A DNA stretch of 64,000 bases, taken from Brachionus rotundiformis (taxonomy: Eukaryota; Rotifera; Eurotatoria; Ploima; Brachionidae). Below, in pieces: positions 11,090 to 24,200 of this stretch. The position numbers were made by a program, and so were the translations under genes. The notes under the pieces were generated by a model. It had not been told where the DNA came from. It saw nothing but the letters and a program-made list of their open reading frames with translations, and made no database searches. The stretch covers positions 1,111,188 through 1,175,187 of the forward strand of contig JAESIW010000180.1 of assembly GCA_016802295.1 (NCBI GenBank), given 5' to 3'. How positions within the stretch are numbered: the first letter of the stretch is position 1; the number at the start of each line of letters is the position of its first letter.

Positions 11090-11570
11090 ATGAAAAACAT
11101 TGCCACTATTTTTCGTTTCCATTTTCTAATTTTCAATACGGAATAAAAGTATCTCAAATGGTTGTTTGTTGCTATTTATATCAAAATAAAACCTATTTTT
11201 TATCAACTTTCTTTATTCTAATTTAAATTTTATTTTTTAATTTTTAAAACTTATTTAGATATATTTTTTATTATAAATCAATTTGACAATCTATTGGTTA
11301 ATCAAATGTTCCAGAAAAACAAAATTTGGAAAACATCGATTTATTTTTACAATTTTAGTTTGCTAGATTTAAATATTTAGATATATTATTTGAAAGATTT
11401 TTTTAATTTCAATCTCAGATATCATTCTCTAAATAAGTAAGTTTATTTTTTATTATTTTTTTTTAAATCCATAATAATATATTTATTCATGTATGATAAT
11501 TTTTTTCTATTCACTAGTTATTTTTTTAAAAATTAAAAATTATTTTATTACATTATACTATATATATAAA
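11090..11570. other. 3' flank of SRSF10 copy 2
   Basis: It contains the poly(A) signal AATAAA at 11142-11147. Otherwise AT-rich with no gene; it runs up to the Helitron 3' terminus. Confidence 0.5.
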
Positions 11571-11617
11571 CTAGCCTCGTTGCTAAAATCTTGCAGATTT
11601 TATACAGGTCCTAGCTG
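11571..11617 (-). repeat. Helitron 3' terminus: hairpin and CTAG
   Basis: On the minus strand AAAATCTGCAAGATTTT (7-bp stem) is followed by ten bases and CTAG at 11571-11574, with T as the next base outside. This fits the Helitron rule of a 3' hairpin a few bases before CTRR, inserted at A/T. The hairpin and its inner flank recur at 12175-12209 (see findings). Confidence 0.7.
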
Positions 11618-11716
11618 ATATATAAGAATACCTTTTTTCATCTAGGGTTTAATAAAAAATCTTCAAAAATATTTTATTAAAAAAAAAAAAATAAAAAAAA
11701 AAATTAATTCAAAATT

Positions 11717-12229
11717 TTACGAAAGACTACTTCTGTTTCTCTGTCTATCTACTTCGACAGACAGACGTTCATTTCTATCGTCATGCGTTTCGTTAGCTCT
11801 TATTCTCTCTCTCATTGCTCTAGTAATTATAACATTTTCTGCTTTTGCCAATAAGCCATTATCAATCCGCTCTAATTGATCGGCTAAATTTCGTCTTGCA
11901 CGATTGGTATTCAAAAGATTATCATCAGTTTGTAATATCCTAATGCGATTAAGGCCATTTCTGGTTTACTCTTCACGTAAAGTTAAAAAAGTTCTTCTTG
12001 ACTTTCCGGAGCAAGTTGTTTCACCTCCACGCCTCAAATTATGGACTCGAGCATTATTCCCAATCTGATTAGAAATATTTATTGTGGCCTCATTTTCTTC
12101 GACAATACTTAAACCTAAAACAATTGATGGCCAGTCGAAGGAGACTCCACTCTGCAAGATTTTAGCAATGAGGATAAAATCTTGCAGATTTTGTACAGGT
12201 CCTAGTGACTTCGTTCGATTGTTACACAT
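11717..12229 (-). pseudogene. Helitron-derived coding fragment
   Basis: Two minus-strand frames (11966-12229 and 11717-11914) have unusually high coding-like composition for this region. The second includes RIRANETHDDRNERLSVEV, similar to the repeated Arg/Glu-rich segment at the N-terminus of Helitron proteins. It is separated from the main remnant by a copy of the 3'-terminal hairpin, so it may come from a second, internally deleted Helitron in tandem. No function expected. Confidence 0.5.
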
Positions 12230-12491
12230 TTAGGCTATTCTTTTATTTTTTATTTCTTTATCTTTAATTCCGATGGTAAAGAGCTTATCCTAATTTGTTA
12301 AAATTATAAATTGAAGCATTATATCTTTACATTTTATTAGTGAAAGAAATAAATAGGAAATAACTATCTGTCGAATCCAGATAGATCCCCTTTTGTTAAG
12401 CCCTAAACAAATTTAATCTTAAAGATAAGAATAAATCCATAGAAAAATAAAAAACATTTATTATTACACATATAATATACAAAAAAAAACA

Positions 12492-13545
12492 TTAATTTAA
12501 TATATCCCTGAAGAACACGTTCTTTGTGTAGACGCCATCATCATCATTATGGTATGTGTGTCTTCCTTGAGTATTTGTACCGAAATAATGAGTCTCAAAC
12601 AAAATGCATAGCGAATTGTAGTTGCGTACTCTTGATGCAGCAACATACAATTGACCATGTGAAAAGACGGGTTTTCTTAACAACAAACCAACTTGATTGA
12701 ACGTTTGTCCTTGTGATTTGTTGATTGTCATCGCAAAGGACAAACGAAAAGGCAGTTGGGTTCGTTTCAACCAAACACCGGCATCATTTTGGTTTGAACG
12801 AAACTCGGTTCGACAAAAAACAAACTCATTTCCAGCTTTTGGTCCGGACAACACAGCACATTTTACACTGTTTTGGTTGCATTGAATAACTCGCATTCGA
12901 GTTCCATTGCACAAACCATATGCCACAGTCCAATTCTTCAGCAACATGACCAATGCGCCAACTTTAATATTTAGGCAATGAGGAGGAAATCCCTGTGGTT
13001 TCAACCTCAGAGCTACTACGATCGGATAGTCTTCTGTATCGGACACCAAGCTAGTCTCACGGTCTAATATACTGGTTGACGATAAGTATTGGTGATTATC
13101 GACTGTCAACCGTTGCAGAATCACTTCGTTTATTTCAAGTGAATCACGGTTAGTTGGACATAAGATTGCATTGTTCAATCTGTTTTAAACAAACAAGTCA
13201 ATCGGACCATCGCCGAATACTTGATCGACAATGTTGTTCTGGCATACATTATTTACCTTGTCCTGTATGGTAGTTCAACACGACAAATCTCCTCCATCGT
13301 AGCATGCCATTTTTGATCGTTTTCTACCAAGTATAGGGCGAGGGGAGCTTCTTCAAAAGTCCCATGAACAATACCATTGACAGTCCTCAAATTCTTAAAC
13401 GAAGTCGGTACACGAACATGTAGCAAAAACAACTTGAGATGAAATAATTCTCAATTATTTTGGTGAATAAAAGGGATCCGTCCAATAACACGATTGCCTT
13501 CTTCAACTTGTACACGTTCGGTCCACATTTTGAAGTCTTGTTCTA
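12492..13545 (-). pseudogene. Helitron helicase, C-terminal part
   Basis: The frame 12492-13178 (228 codons) is a Pif1-like SF1B helicase C-terminus: ILCPTN, IKVGALVMLLKN, GLCNGTRMRV, FAMTINKSQGQTF, FSHGQLYVAASRVRN. The last two are the late helicase motifs. Just upstream, 13300-13545 encodes LLHVRVPTSFKNLRTVNG and MEEICR, normally found between Rep and helicase. I do not find the Walker A and B region that should lie between these blocks, so the ATPase core appears deleted. Confidence 0.85.
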
Positions 13546-15370
13546 CGTATAGCGGTGAACAATGTCTCTGTAAAGGAGCTCGTTGACGCGATTATCTCTT
13601 ATATTTAATTCGAAAAAATCGGTCAGCATTGTTCGAGGTGGCTGGTTATCCGCTACACGTTCAACATTCGCCCTGTTAAACACTACATTTTGACGATTCT
13701 CTAAATGAATAATCAAGTGAATAATCGTTTGAGACAACTCCTAGCGTTTAAAACCAATAATCTTATCGAACGCTTCAATAGAACTTACATATCTTTTACG
13801 TTCGTAAGTTCTAATCTCATCATATTCGACTTGATTATTATTGATATTACTATCAATCGGTGCATTGAACACATCTTCGGCATCAACATCATTGTCTTCA
13901 TCTTCCCGGGTATTGACTTGCACATCATAGTTGTCGTTTTCTTCTGCTTCAACTACCTGGCTACCGTGTCTTTCATGAGAAATTTGATTTCGATCAATTT
14001 CATCCATTTAATCTCGAGAAACCTCACGATTAGCAAACGGCATCGTATTGTTATTCCCATGAACTTGAACATTCACACGATCATTGCCTTTGCAAACATA
14101 GTTGAAAATGTACTTCATTGAACTCAAATTGCCACAGTATTCAATGTTGATTTGACATTGAAACTTTTTCAACATGCTTTGATTATAGGGAATGACAAAT
14201 CGGTTGTCGAGTAAATGCACTCTTACATTAACGGTCCTTCCATCATCTCTGCGGCGATAATTAGGATATGTATTAGGCCGCATAACTGTATGGCTTTAGA
14301 AACCCTTTCTTACATCGATTTCCAAATTGCTTCATACATGAACTACTCGGCAAACATGGCCCATGAATCATCTTTGTCTTTACCAGTTCATATAGCTCCG
14401 GATCTTCATCTGGATAGGGTATTTCAGCGCATATAATTTCATCGATAAAATTTTTGACTTGAACTTCCTTTAAACATTGCGTATAATGTAACTTTGGCCA
14501 TGCTCTTAAATTAACTTCAATTGGGGAATTAAAGCTGCTTCACCATCAAATGCAAGATCGATTATTTGTCGACAACCATTTTCGTTTATCGGCACATTCG
14601 TATTCATCGGGACAAATCGAGTGATCCACATACGGAAATTAAATGGATCATGTTGATTTTGTTGATCTAGAATTTCTCGATTTGTAAGGAACACATGAAC
14701 CAGTTGATTGACTTCAGCAAGCATCTGATGAATCAATTGAACAATTTCTTGAGAAACATCACCTTGATTACTTTCCCAATTTTCAACCATATGATCGATT
14801 ATGACCCTATCGGTATCCAACATTAAATACTGAGCAGCTCTCAAAGTCTTGTGGCGTTCGTTGAATCGCCTTAAATCGTTATTCCTGTTGTCCATATCCT
14901 CCTGATCAAAATTTGAATTGACGGCTGCCATTCCAAATAAAGAGTTGTATTGACGAATTTTTTGTAAAAATTCGTTAAATTTATCACTTCTATTTCAATT
15001 TATTCCATTTATTAATAGCTTCAAAGTTGGATGAATCCGATCCAAAATTGGAACCACTATTTTATTCCGTTGGCAACATTTTGAATAAACCCCGGTACTA
15101 TCGACCTCTTTGTCCCTATAGTGTCCCACAAAACTCACAATAGAGTTCCAGTTGTCCTTTATCGTCAATATCGACAACCATTTGACGTGGTATACGTCGG
15201 TCTGTTATTGCCGCGTTGACGTTTTCTTTCATTCACAAGGCCAAGACGTACCATGCGCTCTTCAGACGTTTCAGTCACTCTAATTCGAGCACGGTAGTGC
15301 TGCTGTTCAGGAGTCTCATAAGCACGTCTTTCTCATTGCCTTTCTGCAGGATAAGGCTTCATATAGTCAA
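13543..15370 (-). pseudogene. Helitron Rep region and N-terminus, broken
   Basis: Blocks in minus-strand order: VTETSEERMVRL repeat near 15250; FNEFLQKIRQYNSLFGMAAV and the following Helitron N-terminal domain (14506-15000); LRAWPK..IICAEIPYPDEDPEL..MIHGPC (about 14290-14510); YRRRDDGRTVNV..LDNRFVIPYN and MKYIFNYVCKGNDR (14008-14283); YVSSIEAFDKIIGFKR (13741-14007); and a tail to 13543. Both tyrosines of the Rep YxxxY motif are present, but the DPLQYP and HUH (PHAH) region that should precede IICAEIP is missing at about 14515. Several frameshifts and stops. Confidence 0.85.
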
Positions 15371-15532
15371 TAGTGAAAATTTAAAAATTTTAAAAATAAT
15401 AATAATTTTAGTTATTTAATTTTAAAAAAAATAAAAATAAAGTTAAAAATTTCCTTAAAATTTTAAAGTCCTTTCATATTTTATTTTTACTCATTTAAGG
15501 CGTAATATAAATTTTGTAATAAAATTAATTAT

Positions 15533-15755
15533 CGCCATGTTAAAAGATATGTACACGAGGATAGGTGGCTCTGCATTCTATTTTATAAAAAAATATCTAA
15601 AAAAGACTTGACAACAGTCTTACTCTTACAGCTAAAAATAAAGTCTTTTTATCAATTAAATGAAGCCCTTATTATTCTTTTTGAGATATTTTCCATATAG
15701 TCTTAGTCATATAGTCTTTTATTTGTAATATTCAAAGCCAAGTCGGTTTTGGTTT
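15533..15755 (+). repeat. Dispersed repeat, copy 1
   Basis: This segment begins CGCCATGTTAAAAGATATG and ends GTCGGTTTTGGTTT. It matches 38157-38374 in inverted orientation with roughly 80% identity by eye, including the blocks GAGGATAGGTGG, GACAACAGTCTTAC and AATATTCAAAGCCAAG. No coding capacity; probably a short non-autonomous transposon. Confidence 0.7.
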
Positions 15756-16273
15756 AAAAAATTTATTTTGAATTTTTTTTTAAAACTGTAATTTATATTT
15801 GGATCAGTATGCTACATCCTGTCCGTCTTAAATAAAAAGAATAATAAATCTTCCAAAGTTTTCAATTTAAGATTCACTGCTTTCCCAAACATTGACGAGT
15901 TCCTTGTATTTATAAAATATTAAACATTATTTTTTATTTTATATCAAAATTATTTTATGAGTCATTTAGGCAAAGTTTATTGATTTTTAATTTTTCTTAT
16001 ATTTAAAAATAATTTTTTTTTCATTTATAAAATGAATAGGTTTATTTTAATATTTATATTTTTAATTTTTACTTAGAATGTTTTATCTAGAATTTTAGAT
16101 TTTTAGCTAAAAGTTAAATAAGTTTCCTTAATAGGGTTTTTATTTAGAAAAGGACAAATTTAGAACAATCTAATTTGCATGCGTAGCTTTTTTTAAATAT
16201 ACGAATAAAAATTTTGAATCTTTTTAAATAGAAAAAAATTAATATTATCATAATACGTCACCAATATTGAGAA
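15756..16273. other. 5' flank of SRP72
   Basis: AT-rich non-coding DNA leading to the SRP72 start. No specific promoter motif recognised. Confidence 0.4.
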
Positions 16274-19200
16274 ATGTCGGAAAAAAACGCCGAACAAATA
16301 AAAGCATTGTATACCGAGTTGCACAAAATCGCTCCCACTCAAGATTGGGAACGAATACTTAAGGTTGCCAAGAAAATTCTCGGCTTGTCAGTCACCGAGA
16401 AAAAGGCCTTCCACTGCAAGACTGTGTGTCTCATTCAGATGGAAAAATTTGATGAAGCTTTAAGTGGTATTGAACGCAACTCTGAAGCCCATGACTTGTA
16501 CTTTGAGAGAGCCTATTGCGAATACAGGCTCAATCGTGTTCAAGATGCCTACAACACATTGAAACAATGCAGCCAAGTGACCAATAGAGAAAAAGAGCTA
16601 TTGGCGCAGATCACTTACAAGCTAGAGAAATACCAAGAGAGCTACGAGGTGTATCGAGATTTGGTTAAAAATTCAGATGTAAAAAATAAAGTTATAAAGA
16701 TATATTTTCAAAAGTTTTATTTAGGATGATTATGACAATGAAAGAAAAACCAATTTTTCGGCAGTGGTTGCTGCCATGAGATCAGCTGATCCTAAGGCAA
16801 CCAAAGACTTGGATATGTCTGAGAACGAAAAGCAAACATATGAATTGTGCTATAATTCAGCATGTATATCTATAAGCAAAGGACAATTTCAAGAAGCTGA
16901 ACATAAGCTCTTGAGAGCTGAGTCGATGTGCAAAGAATCTTTTGAAGATGAAGAAGATCAAGAATTTGTGGACAACGAAATTGCCATTATTCGTATCCAA
17001 TTGGCTTACTGTTTGCAGAAATTGGGCAAAACAGAAGAAGCTTTGAAAATCTATAATAATGTTTTAAAGTCAAAGTATATTTTAAATTTTAATTTTTTGC
17101 TTAATTAACCAACTGTGAATAGACCATCTGATTTGAGCGTGAATGCAGTAGCGTCAAATAATCTGGTTTGCATCAACAAGGACCAGAACGTATTTGATTC
17201 TAGAAAAAGGCTCAAAGCTGCAACTTCGATTGAATTAGATACCAGGTTGAATACGGCACAGCGCTGTGTTATAGCTTATAATGAAATATTATTTTCAATA
17301 GTAACTAATCAAGTGAGTAGTATTTTAATTAAAATATTTCTAAAATTGATCACAAGTTATTGTTCAGATTTTGAAATTTTAAATTATTATGTTCACTTTT
17401 TATCAATCGCCTAATTAGATAGTTTGTTTATTAGCTTTAATTTTTCCACTTTGATTTAAATTTCTAAAATAGATTTTATAAATTTTGTCAACATTAGTAA
17501 TTTATTTTTATTATATATGAAAAAAATTTTAAAAATTTCTCTTACATTAGCTTTTTCCAGTGGTTAAAAATCCACTAAGTTAAAGATAAAATTTTGCTAT
17601 GCTTCATGAACTTATTTGATAGAGTATCATTCTTTAAAGCTGTAGATTACAATACTGGTTAACCTGATTTTTTTATATTTTTCATTATATCATTATACAA
17701 TAGTTATCCATATTCCAAGTTCAAAAATATTTACAAGAATTCTATGCTTGTATGCTTGTAGATGATTGTTAAGATATCTTGTAGCAAAATTCTGTATTAA
17801 TGTGGTCAAAATGTAATTAATTGTTTATCATAAAAATTGGAATCGCTAGCACTGCTTACAAATTAAATTATCTAAAAATAAAATTGTTTTTAAAAAGTTA
17901 ATTTTTAAATATTTAAATAGATAAAGAAATAATTTGAATTTCTATTTATTGATACTTTTAAGAGAAAGAGAAAGAATTTAGAAATCATAAAGTATTTCTA
18001 AGTCCAAAGAAATTCAATCCATTTTTTTTAAATACGAAAAATTATTAAAAATAATTTAGTTATCGTTGGTATTTTATAAATTCTTTGGCATTTTAAAAAA
18101 TTTATAAATTACAACAACATTGTTTATTAGAAATTGTTGATAAATAACTAAGTAACTGTAAATACAAATTTTACTTTCAATGTTTGAACTGGAACTCATT
18201 CAATTTCTTATAAATGAACCACTAGTTCAAAAAATATCAAATATCTTTATTAAGCTTTATATTGTCTTAATTAATTGTATAAATTCTTAAAAATTTAGAA
18301 AGATGCCTCTCAAAAGTTGCTTGAACAGTTCAGGACGAAATTTAACGATAAGGAAAGATACACCATGCTAAAAGTGGTTCAATTATACAAAGAAAAAAAG
18401 TATGCAGAGTGCGAAAAGTATTTATCAGAGATAGCCAATTCGGATAAAAGCTCCTCACTAATAAAATTTTACCTAATACAAATATTGCTTATTCAGCAAA
18501 AACATTCCCAGGCTATTGAAGTGTTCAAAACTTTGGATGAATACAGACAATTTAAGCTTGGAGTGATTAGTGCCACGGCTACTCTATTAAAACAGCTTAA
18601 TGATAAAAATTCATTATCTAAATTGTTCGATGATGCGGTAAACTATTACTCCAAGTCTGGTACTCATGCTACGGAATTGGAAGTGTATATACGCGAGAAT
18701 TCCAACTTTCAAATAGAAAATAATAATTTGCCCAAAGCCTGTGAAATGTTGGAAAAAATGCGCTCATTGAAACCTAAGGATTTTGGAATTTTATCAAAAT
18801 TAATCAAACTTTATTCAAAATTCAACCCGGAAAAGGCAAAAGATTTGAGTAAAGAGTTGCCAACTTTAGAAGAAGTTTCAGCTCAATCTGATGTAGATAT
18901 TGATACACTTGAGAGTCAATTTAGCTTGTTAAATTCAAAATTCGCAAGATCAAAGACAATTCAATCGGCTACAGCCAAGTCTCCTGACATGTCCAAAGCA
19001 AGTGAAAGTATTGTAAAAAAAAAGAAAAAGAAGAATCGTAAAGTAAAATTGCCAAAGAACTATAATCCTAATTTACCACTGGATTTGGAGCGATGGTTAC
19101 CACTGAGAGAGAGATCTTACTATAGAGGACGGCGTAATAAGAAGAAAAACCAGGTTGGAAAAGGAACCCAAGGCGCTGTTTCTGCAAAGTAAAATTAGAA

Positions 19201-19370
19201 AAATTTTCTCAAATTAATTTTCTTATAAATGAGTAAAATTAAGAGAGCAAGTCATTAATCAACCACAGACTCCAAAAGCTGGTGCAAAATCTCCAGAGGT
19301 TAGCGCACCTAAACCAAAACCACCCTCGGGAGCGCATAAAAAGAAAAATAAGTCAAAAAATAAATGGTAG
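16274..19370 (+). CDS. Srp72: Signal recognition particle subunit SRP72 (five exons)
   Basis: A protein subunit of the cytosolic signal recognition particle, which delivers nascent secretory and membrane proteins to the ER; SRP72 pairs with SRP68 on the SRP RNA. Exons: 16274-16678, 16725-17074, 17123-17312, 18299-19188 and 19244-19370. They sum to 1962 nt (653 residues), close to the human length. Introns are 46, 48, 986 and 55 bp. The N-terminal two-thirds are TPR-like helical repeats (AYCEYRLNR, SAVVAA, NKDQNVFDS are family-conserved). The C-terminal RNA-binding region has a Lys run, then LPKNYNPNLPLDLERWLP and RERSYYRGR, very close to other SRP72 proteins. The last exon ends KNKSKNKW, like the terminal Lys-rich stretch plus Trp of vertebrates, which fixes the final acceptor at 19243. 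AATAAA at 19436-19441 is the likely poly(A) signal. Confidence 0.96.
17313..18298 (+). other. Long intron 3 of SRP72
   Basis: Donor GTGAGT at 17313 and acceptor TTTAG ending at 18298, phase 0. At 986 bp it is about twenty times longer than the gene's other introns. AT-rich; no nested gene or repeat recognised. Confidence 0.8.
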
Positions 19371-21044
19371 ATAAAGACTTTGGGAAAAAAATATTGGATT
19401 TTAGCTTTATTAAGTTTATTTTAATTTACTGATTCAATAAAGTTTTAGACATTTAAATTATCAGTCTCTTAAATTTTATACTATTTATATTTTTTATTAA
19501 ATGATAAATATTTTGTAACCAAAAAATAATTTAAATTTTTTTTTTAAATGGGAGATTATTAGTAAAATCAAATAAATAAGTTGGCGCAAAATATTCTGGT
19601 AAAAATCAACATGTAATCTATACGAAAAGAAAAAATAATTCTTAGAAAAAGTCTTTACATTAAAGCATTTAGAGTTATGTTAATTTTGGAGAAAATGGAA
19701 ATGTTCAATTTAAAAATTTACCAATTGTTTTACCAGGTCTGGGACTTAATTTGATATAATTTTTAAAATTTATTTTTGTTGTGGATAAGATTGGGAAAAA
19801 AAGTTGCCATTCTTGCCTTGAAAATAATATTATTTATTTATGTTTACAAATGATTAGGCTAAACCTCACCCATCGATTGTCAGCCCGATAGTGTAAGAAA
19901 TCAAATTCAGATGAACTAATTACAATGACTATTTTTTTTTTGGCAACAAAGAGATAGTTTCTAATATTAAACCAAACAAGCTCACAAAAAAGAGAACAAG
20001 TTATGGCATCGTATAACCAGACTTGTGCAAAAGCAAAAAATATAACATTTTAAAGTCTTGCAAAAGTAATATAAATAACTTTAAATTGAAAAAAATTGAA
20101 AAAGTAAATTGCCTTGATAAAAACAATTTGCTAAACTTAAGTTTAAAAATATTTTTTGAAGATAACTGAGTAAAATTGAAATAAATATTAATTTAATTAT
20201 CTTTAAACTTTAAATTTTGATTTTTTAATCAAAAACAAGAATTTCGAGCTTGTATTTTGGGGGGCACTTATTTGCATAGGTATTTGATTTTTGGTTTAAA
20301 AAATTACTCATCTTTTTGATCAAAATAAAAATTGAAATTTATAAAGATAATTTAATCAGTAATTATCTAATTTCACTTGTTTGAAAAAATTGTCTAACAC
20401 TAACGAGGATATCATAAATTGTCGACAATTAAAAGGACAGAATATATTAATTTTAAAATATGATATTTAAAAAATAATAGAAAATTTAAATTATTTGTAG
20501 AATAATTCAATTTTAACACTAACGTGTGTGCGTTCTAATACTTTGAGTATAATTTTGATAAAAAAATTAAAAAAATCGCAAATTAACTTATTTATTGATG
20601 AAATTTGTTAAGGGCTCAATAGGGACTTGAATAAAAATACTGAATTGTTTTGTATAAATTCTTTATTGTTTAAATTGCAATTTAAAACTAGATCAAACTA
20701 TAAAAATCAAAACTACTATTATCTACTATTTATGTATGTAAACGTGGCTGTTGGGTAACAAATTCTTGATGATCTTAATTAGCTGATATTTGGGATTGCA
20801 TCATGATCTAAAATTATTATGATCTACAGCAATAAGTTTTTGTTTATGTTTTTGTTTGTCTAAAAAACAATTTTTTCCCTATACGTTCCTTGCGGAGCAA
20901 AAGTTCATTTCTTTTGATTTCCACTCCATTGAAGAGTTCTATCCCAAGAATCTCAAGAGTCCTTTATAGGCTCTTTATAGGGTTTCTTATATCAGGGTAG
21001 CTTTTACTAGAGTGTCTAAACCCATTTATTTCGTCCAGTTGGTC
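19371..21044. other. Intergenic, AT-rich
   Basis: It contains the SRP72 poly(A) signal (19436-19441). Otherwise non-coding, with no recognisable element. Confidence 0.5.
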
Positions 21045-21215
21045 TAGCGTTGTTCACCATTTCTCTGTTTGCTATTTGCACCAAATCAACTGCAAAGTCT
21101 AGATCTTCAAGTTTTGTTGTTAGCTCCACTGTAAACCCCTTGGTATTGAAGCAGTTTTCCACATTTCATTATCAATCACAATTAGAAACAGTGTCTGAGA
21201 GAGAGCACATACTTT
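21045..21215 (-). pseudogene. Scrap of the same LINE family as 3707-4770
   Basis: On the minus strand it encodes TLFLIVIDNEMWKTASIP and then LEDLDFAVDLVQIANR. These align with TLFLIMIDYVMRK and LEDLDFADDLVLISNQ in the copy at 3707-4770. The catalytic DFADD has become DFAVD (21085-21099). Only the region around the RT catalytic box survives. Confidence 0.75.
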
Positions 21216-24200
21216 TATGATTTCAGGTTGTCCTTTTTCAGAATTACACTACACAAGAATTTCTCAAAGATGCAAAAAAAAATTGAAAAAACAATTTACT
21301 TGGGAAATTGTCACATATTCGAAAGCTGGGTAAAAAAATATTCAATTAATTTAGTGTATAATTGTAATCATTCAAGAAACATATTGGGTTTTAAAATTTT
21401 TGGAACGAAATAGCATATTAAATTGAGAATTTCAAAGATTTGATGGTAAATCATTCAATTGAGGGTGCATGTGGTGGTGGTAAAATTAGCTCAAAAAGCA
21501 ATTTGCACTTTATTTTGTTTTATTCTCATTCACTCCTTGTGAAGCTTAGCGAACGCTCATCTCCTTTTAGGGTTTATCTGACTCAGAAGACAGAATCATT
21601 GTTTCAGACTTTTTTTCTAGCGGATGTCGAACCTTCAACCCTTCGACTATACGGGTTACTCTTTAAATTACTTTCAAACAAAAAGAGCTGTGTGTATTCA
21701 GTGCTAAGGTACCATTTGAAGTGATTAAACCAAAGACTTATATTTATTTTAAATAATTAGACTAATAAATAAATCAAAGGATTAAAAATCTAAATTCTCT
21801 AATAGGGCAATTAATTTATTTTCATTAAAATAAGATTAAAATTTGAAAAATTAGTAGCTCGATTTACTTCAAGTGGTTAATTAGCTATTGTTTTGAATAA
21901 TTTCTAATAGAACCAGCTAATAAATTGAATATCATGTTTATAAATAAAAAAGAGAGAAAATCTAGGTGAAAAGCCGATTAAGTTGTAAATCGAACAATCA
22001 ACTTGAAAAAGGTGTCCAATTCCAGTTGAAATATTAAAGTATTAAATTGCAGATGCAACTTAAAATTTTGCCAAGTGAACTATTTTGATATGGAAATTAG
22101 CTTATTAACTCAAATTGACCGTGTTTTAATTGCTGCAAATATTCAAAAAGACCACTTTAGGGAAAATCAGGACCAAACGATATTTTATTATTTATTAGAA
22201 TTTGATTGACAAATGCTGCAGCAGCAGATTTGGCCATTGATCGAAGCTAATAGAGCTGAGCTTCGAACCTGCTAAAATAATCACTTAATTTGTAGCACAT
22301 AATTACCAGATTGCATAATAGGAGCTCATTCTTGGTCTTATCAGCCAAATCATGCGAATGATTAAATCTTCTTAAGTAATAGACATACAAACAGTTTCAA
22401 GCTGTGTACATTATTTTTGACTGGAATTTTTCGTGACATTAATTTCTACTTCCCTTTCTCCCTCGGAGAGTTTTTGTGCTAATTCCAAATCTTATCGCGT
22501 TGCTATTCAATAAGCCAACTCGACTAGATTTAATTAGTTAATCAATACGCCTTATTCACTTCTCACTCTAAAAGAGTAATCACGCTGAAATTTAACAATA
22601 AAAATTTTTTGATTGCAATTATTTCAACTAATTTGAATCATGTTTGCATCCAAATGATCAAAAATGGTGATAAGCTTTATCGACTATTAGCACTTAGCCA
22701 TGCTCAGATAGCTCGATATTTTACCTCTTTGAAAAATAAAATTTTAACCCAAATTTTTATCATTTGATTTCAACTATTTATTTTTTTATTGGATATATAA
22801 AATATAATTTTTATTTACTTATAAAAATTTATCTTTGAACAACCTATCAAATAATTTATAAAAAGAATACATTTTCAAAAATTTCTATTCATTTAATTAG
22901 ATGAATTTTGCTTTTTTAAATTATAAAATATTGACAAGTTTAAAATAATAATTTGAAAATAAATGATATTCTGAATAGATAAAATTTGAAGCATACAGCA
23001 GATTTTTTTTCTCTAATTTTGGTATTTGCCAAACAAAAATTTCCAAATATAAAAAACAAACTTCTTTCCAAATCAACCAAAAAATCTCTCACGAGGCTCA
23101 AACGAAAGAAGATGCTTCCATTCCAATCTACCATGTCAAAATTATTCACCAAGAGAATGGAAAAGCTAGTAATCACTAGATATGTGGCAAATTAAGCCAT
23201 TGGGATATATTGCTATATTGGAAGAAATGATTGGCATTGATTTTGAAACATGAAATTTGCATAACAAACCCATTTAAATCACAGAACCACTAGACGTCAT
23301 TAGAAAAAAATAAATTTTCAACAAAATTCTTATCTATTAAGTTAATTTTTTTAGTCTTTTTTAAAATTTATTCAAATTTAACTCAATTAGATATGGCAAA
23401 GTTGATACGATTATTTGTATCAAAATTTGGCTAAATTTTATATTACTTGAAAGAGTAAATAATTTGAATTCCACACTAAATAAAGATATCAAATAAATCG
23501 AATAGATTTTTATTTGATTTAAACTTAGTCCTTTAATTAAAACTCAATCAAACTCAAAATCGTAATCGATTTGAAAATTAAATAGCTCGGCAATTCTCCT
23601 TTATTAAGTTTTACTCTTTTGTTGGCATATTTTCTTATCAGATAGAACTTTTCCAATCATTAGCACGTGCAATAGATTGGGTAAGATATTGGTAATTTAA
23701 TCCAAGCTCAAAGCAAATATTTATCATTCTATTAGAAATAAAAGGAAATTAGCCCAAAGTATTGGACATAGTTTGTTTCGGGGCTGAATAAGCTTTGATA
23801 TCGGAATTCTTAAGAGAGGAGACCTTGTTTCAGCTAACCCAGTTTAGTCAAGCCTTGTATTCATCTAATTGTTTCGTATTTGGTCCAAGACTAGCAATTA
23901 AAGTATAATTTTCGTAGTCAAGATTCGCTTGAATGCGTTGTTTAGAGAATTCGTAGACGTTATATGCACTTGGGTAGAAAGTAAGATACAAAGTTAAGTT
24001 TTGTAGTGGTCAGTCTTTAATACAAATTAGTTGAGACAAGTTAATCAAGCTTGTCAAACGATAAAACTTTATTTACTTTGCAAAATCAGGTGAAACAATT
24101 TAGCTTGTTCTTCTATCTTTGGTATGCCTGCCCTCGAGCCTTGGACAGATTTCTAATTGTCTAAAGATTATCTTTATAATTGTTCGGACAAATATTTCTA

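Larger units (their letters stand above)
11571..15370 (-). mobile_element. Decayed Helitron
   Basis: Rolling-circle transposon remains on the minus strand. From its 5' side (right) to its 3' side (left): Arg/Glu-rich N-terminal repeats (about 15180-15360), a Helitron N-terminal domain, a Rep segment with the YxxxY tyrosines, the C-terminal SF1/Pif1-like helicase, a second small block of N-terminal-type sequence (11717-11914), and a terminus with a hairpin plus CTAG next to a T. Many frames are interrupted and internal parts are missing, so it is non-autonomous and dead. The 5' end (TC) could not be fixed; 15370 is approximate. Confidence 0.85.

Noticed and set aside
19189..19195. TAA directly after GTQGAVSAK as the end of SRP72
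   Set aside because: A GT..AG intron at 19189-19243 restores the frame and adds a Lys-rich tail ending in Trp, as in other SRP72 proteins.
21440..21724. 94-codon frame as a gene
   Set aside because: No recognisable domain, no neighbouring exon and no clear splice context.
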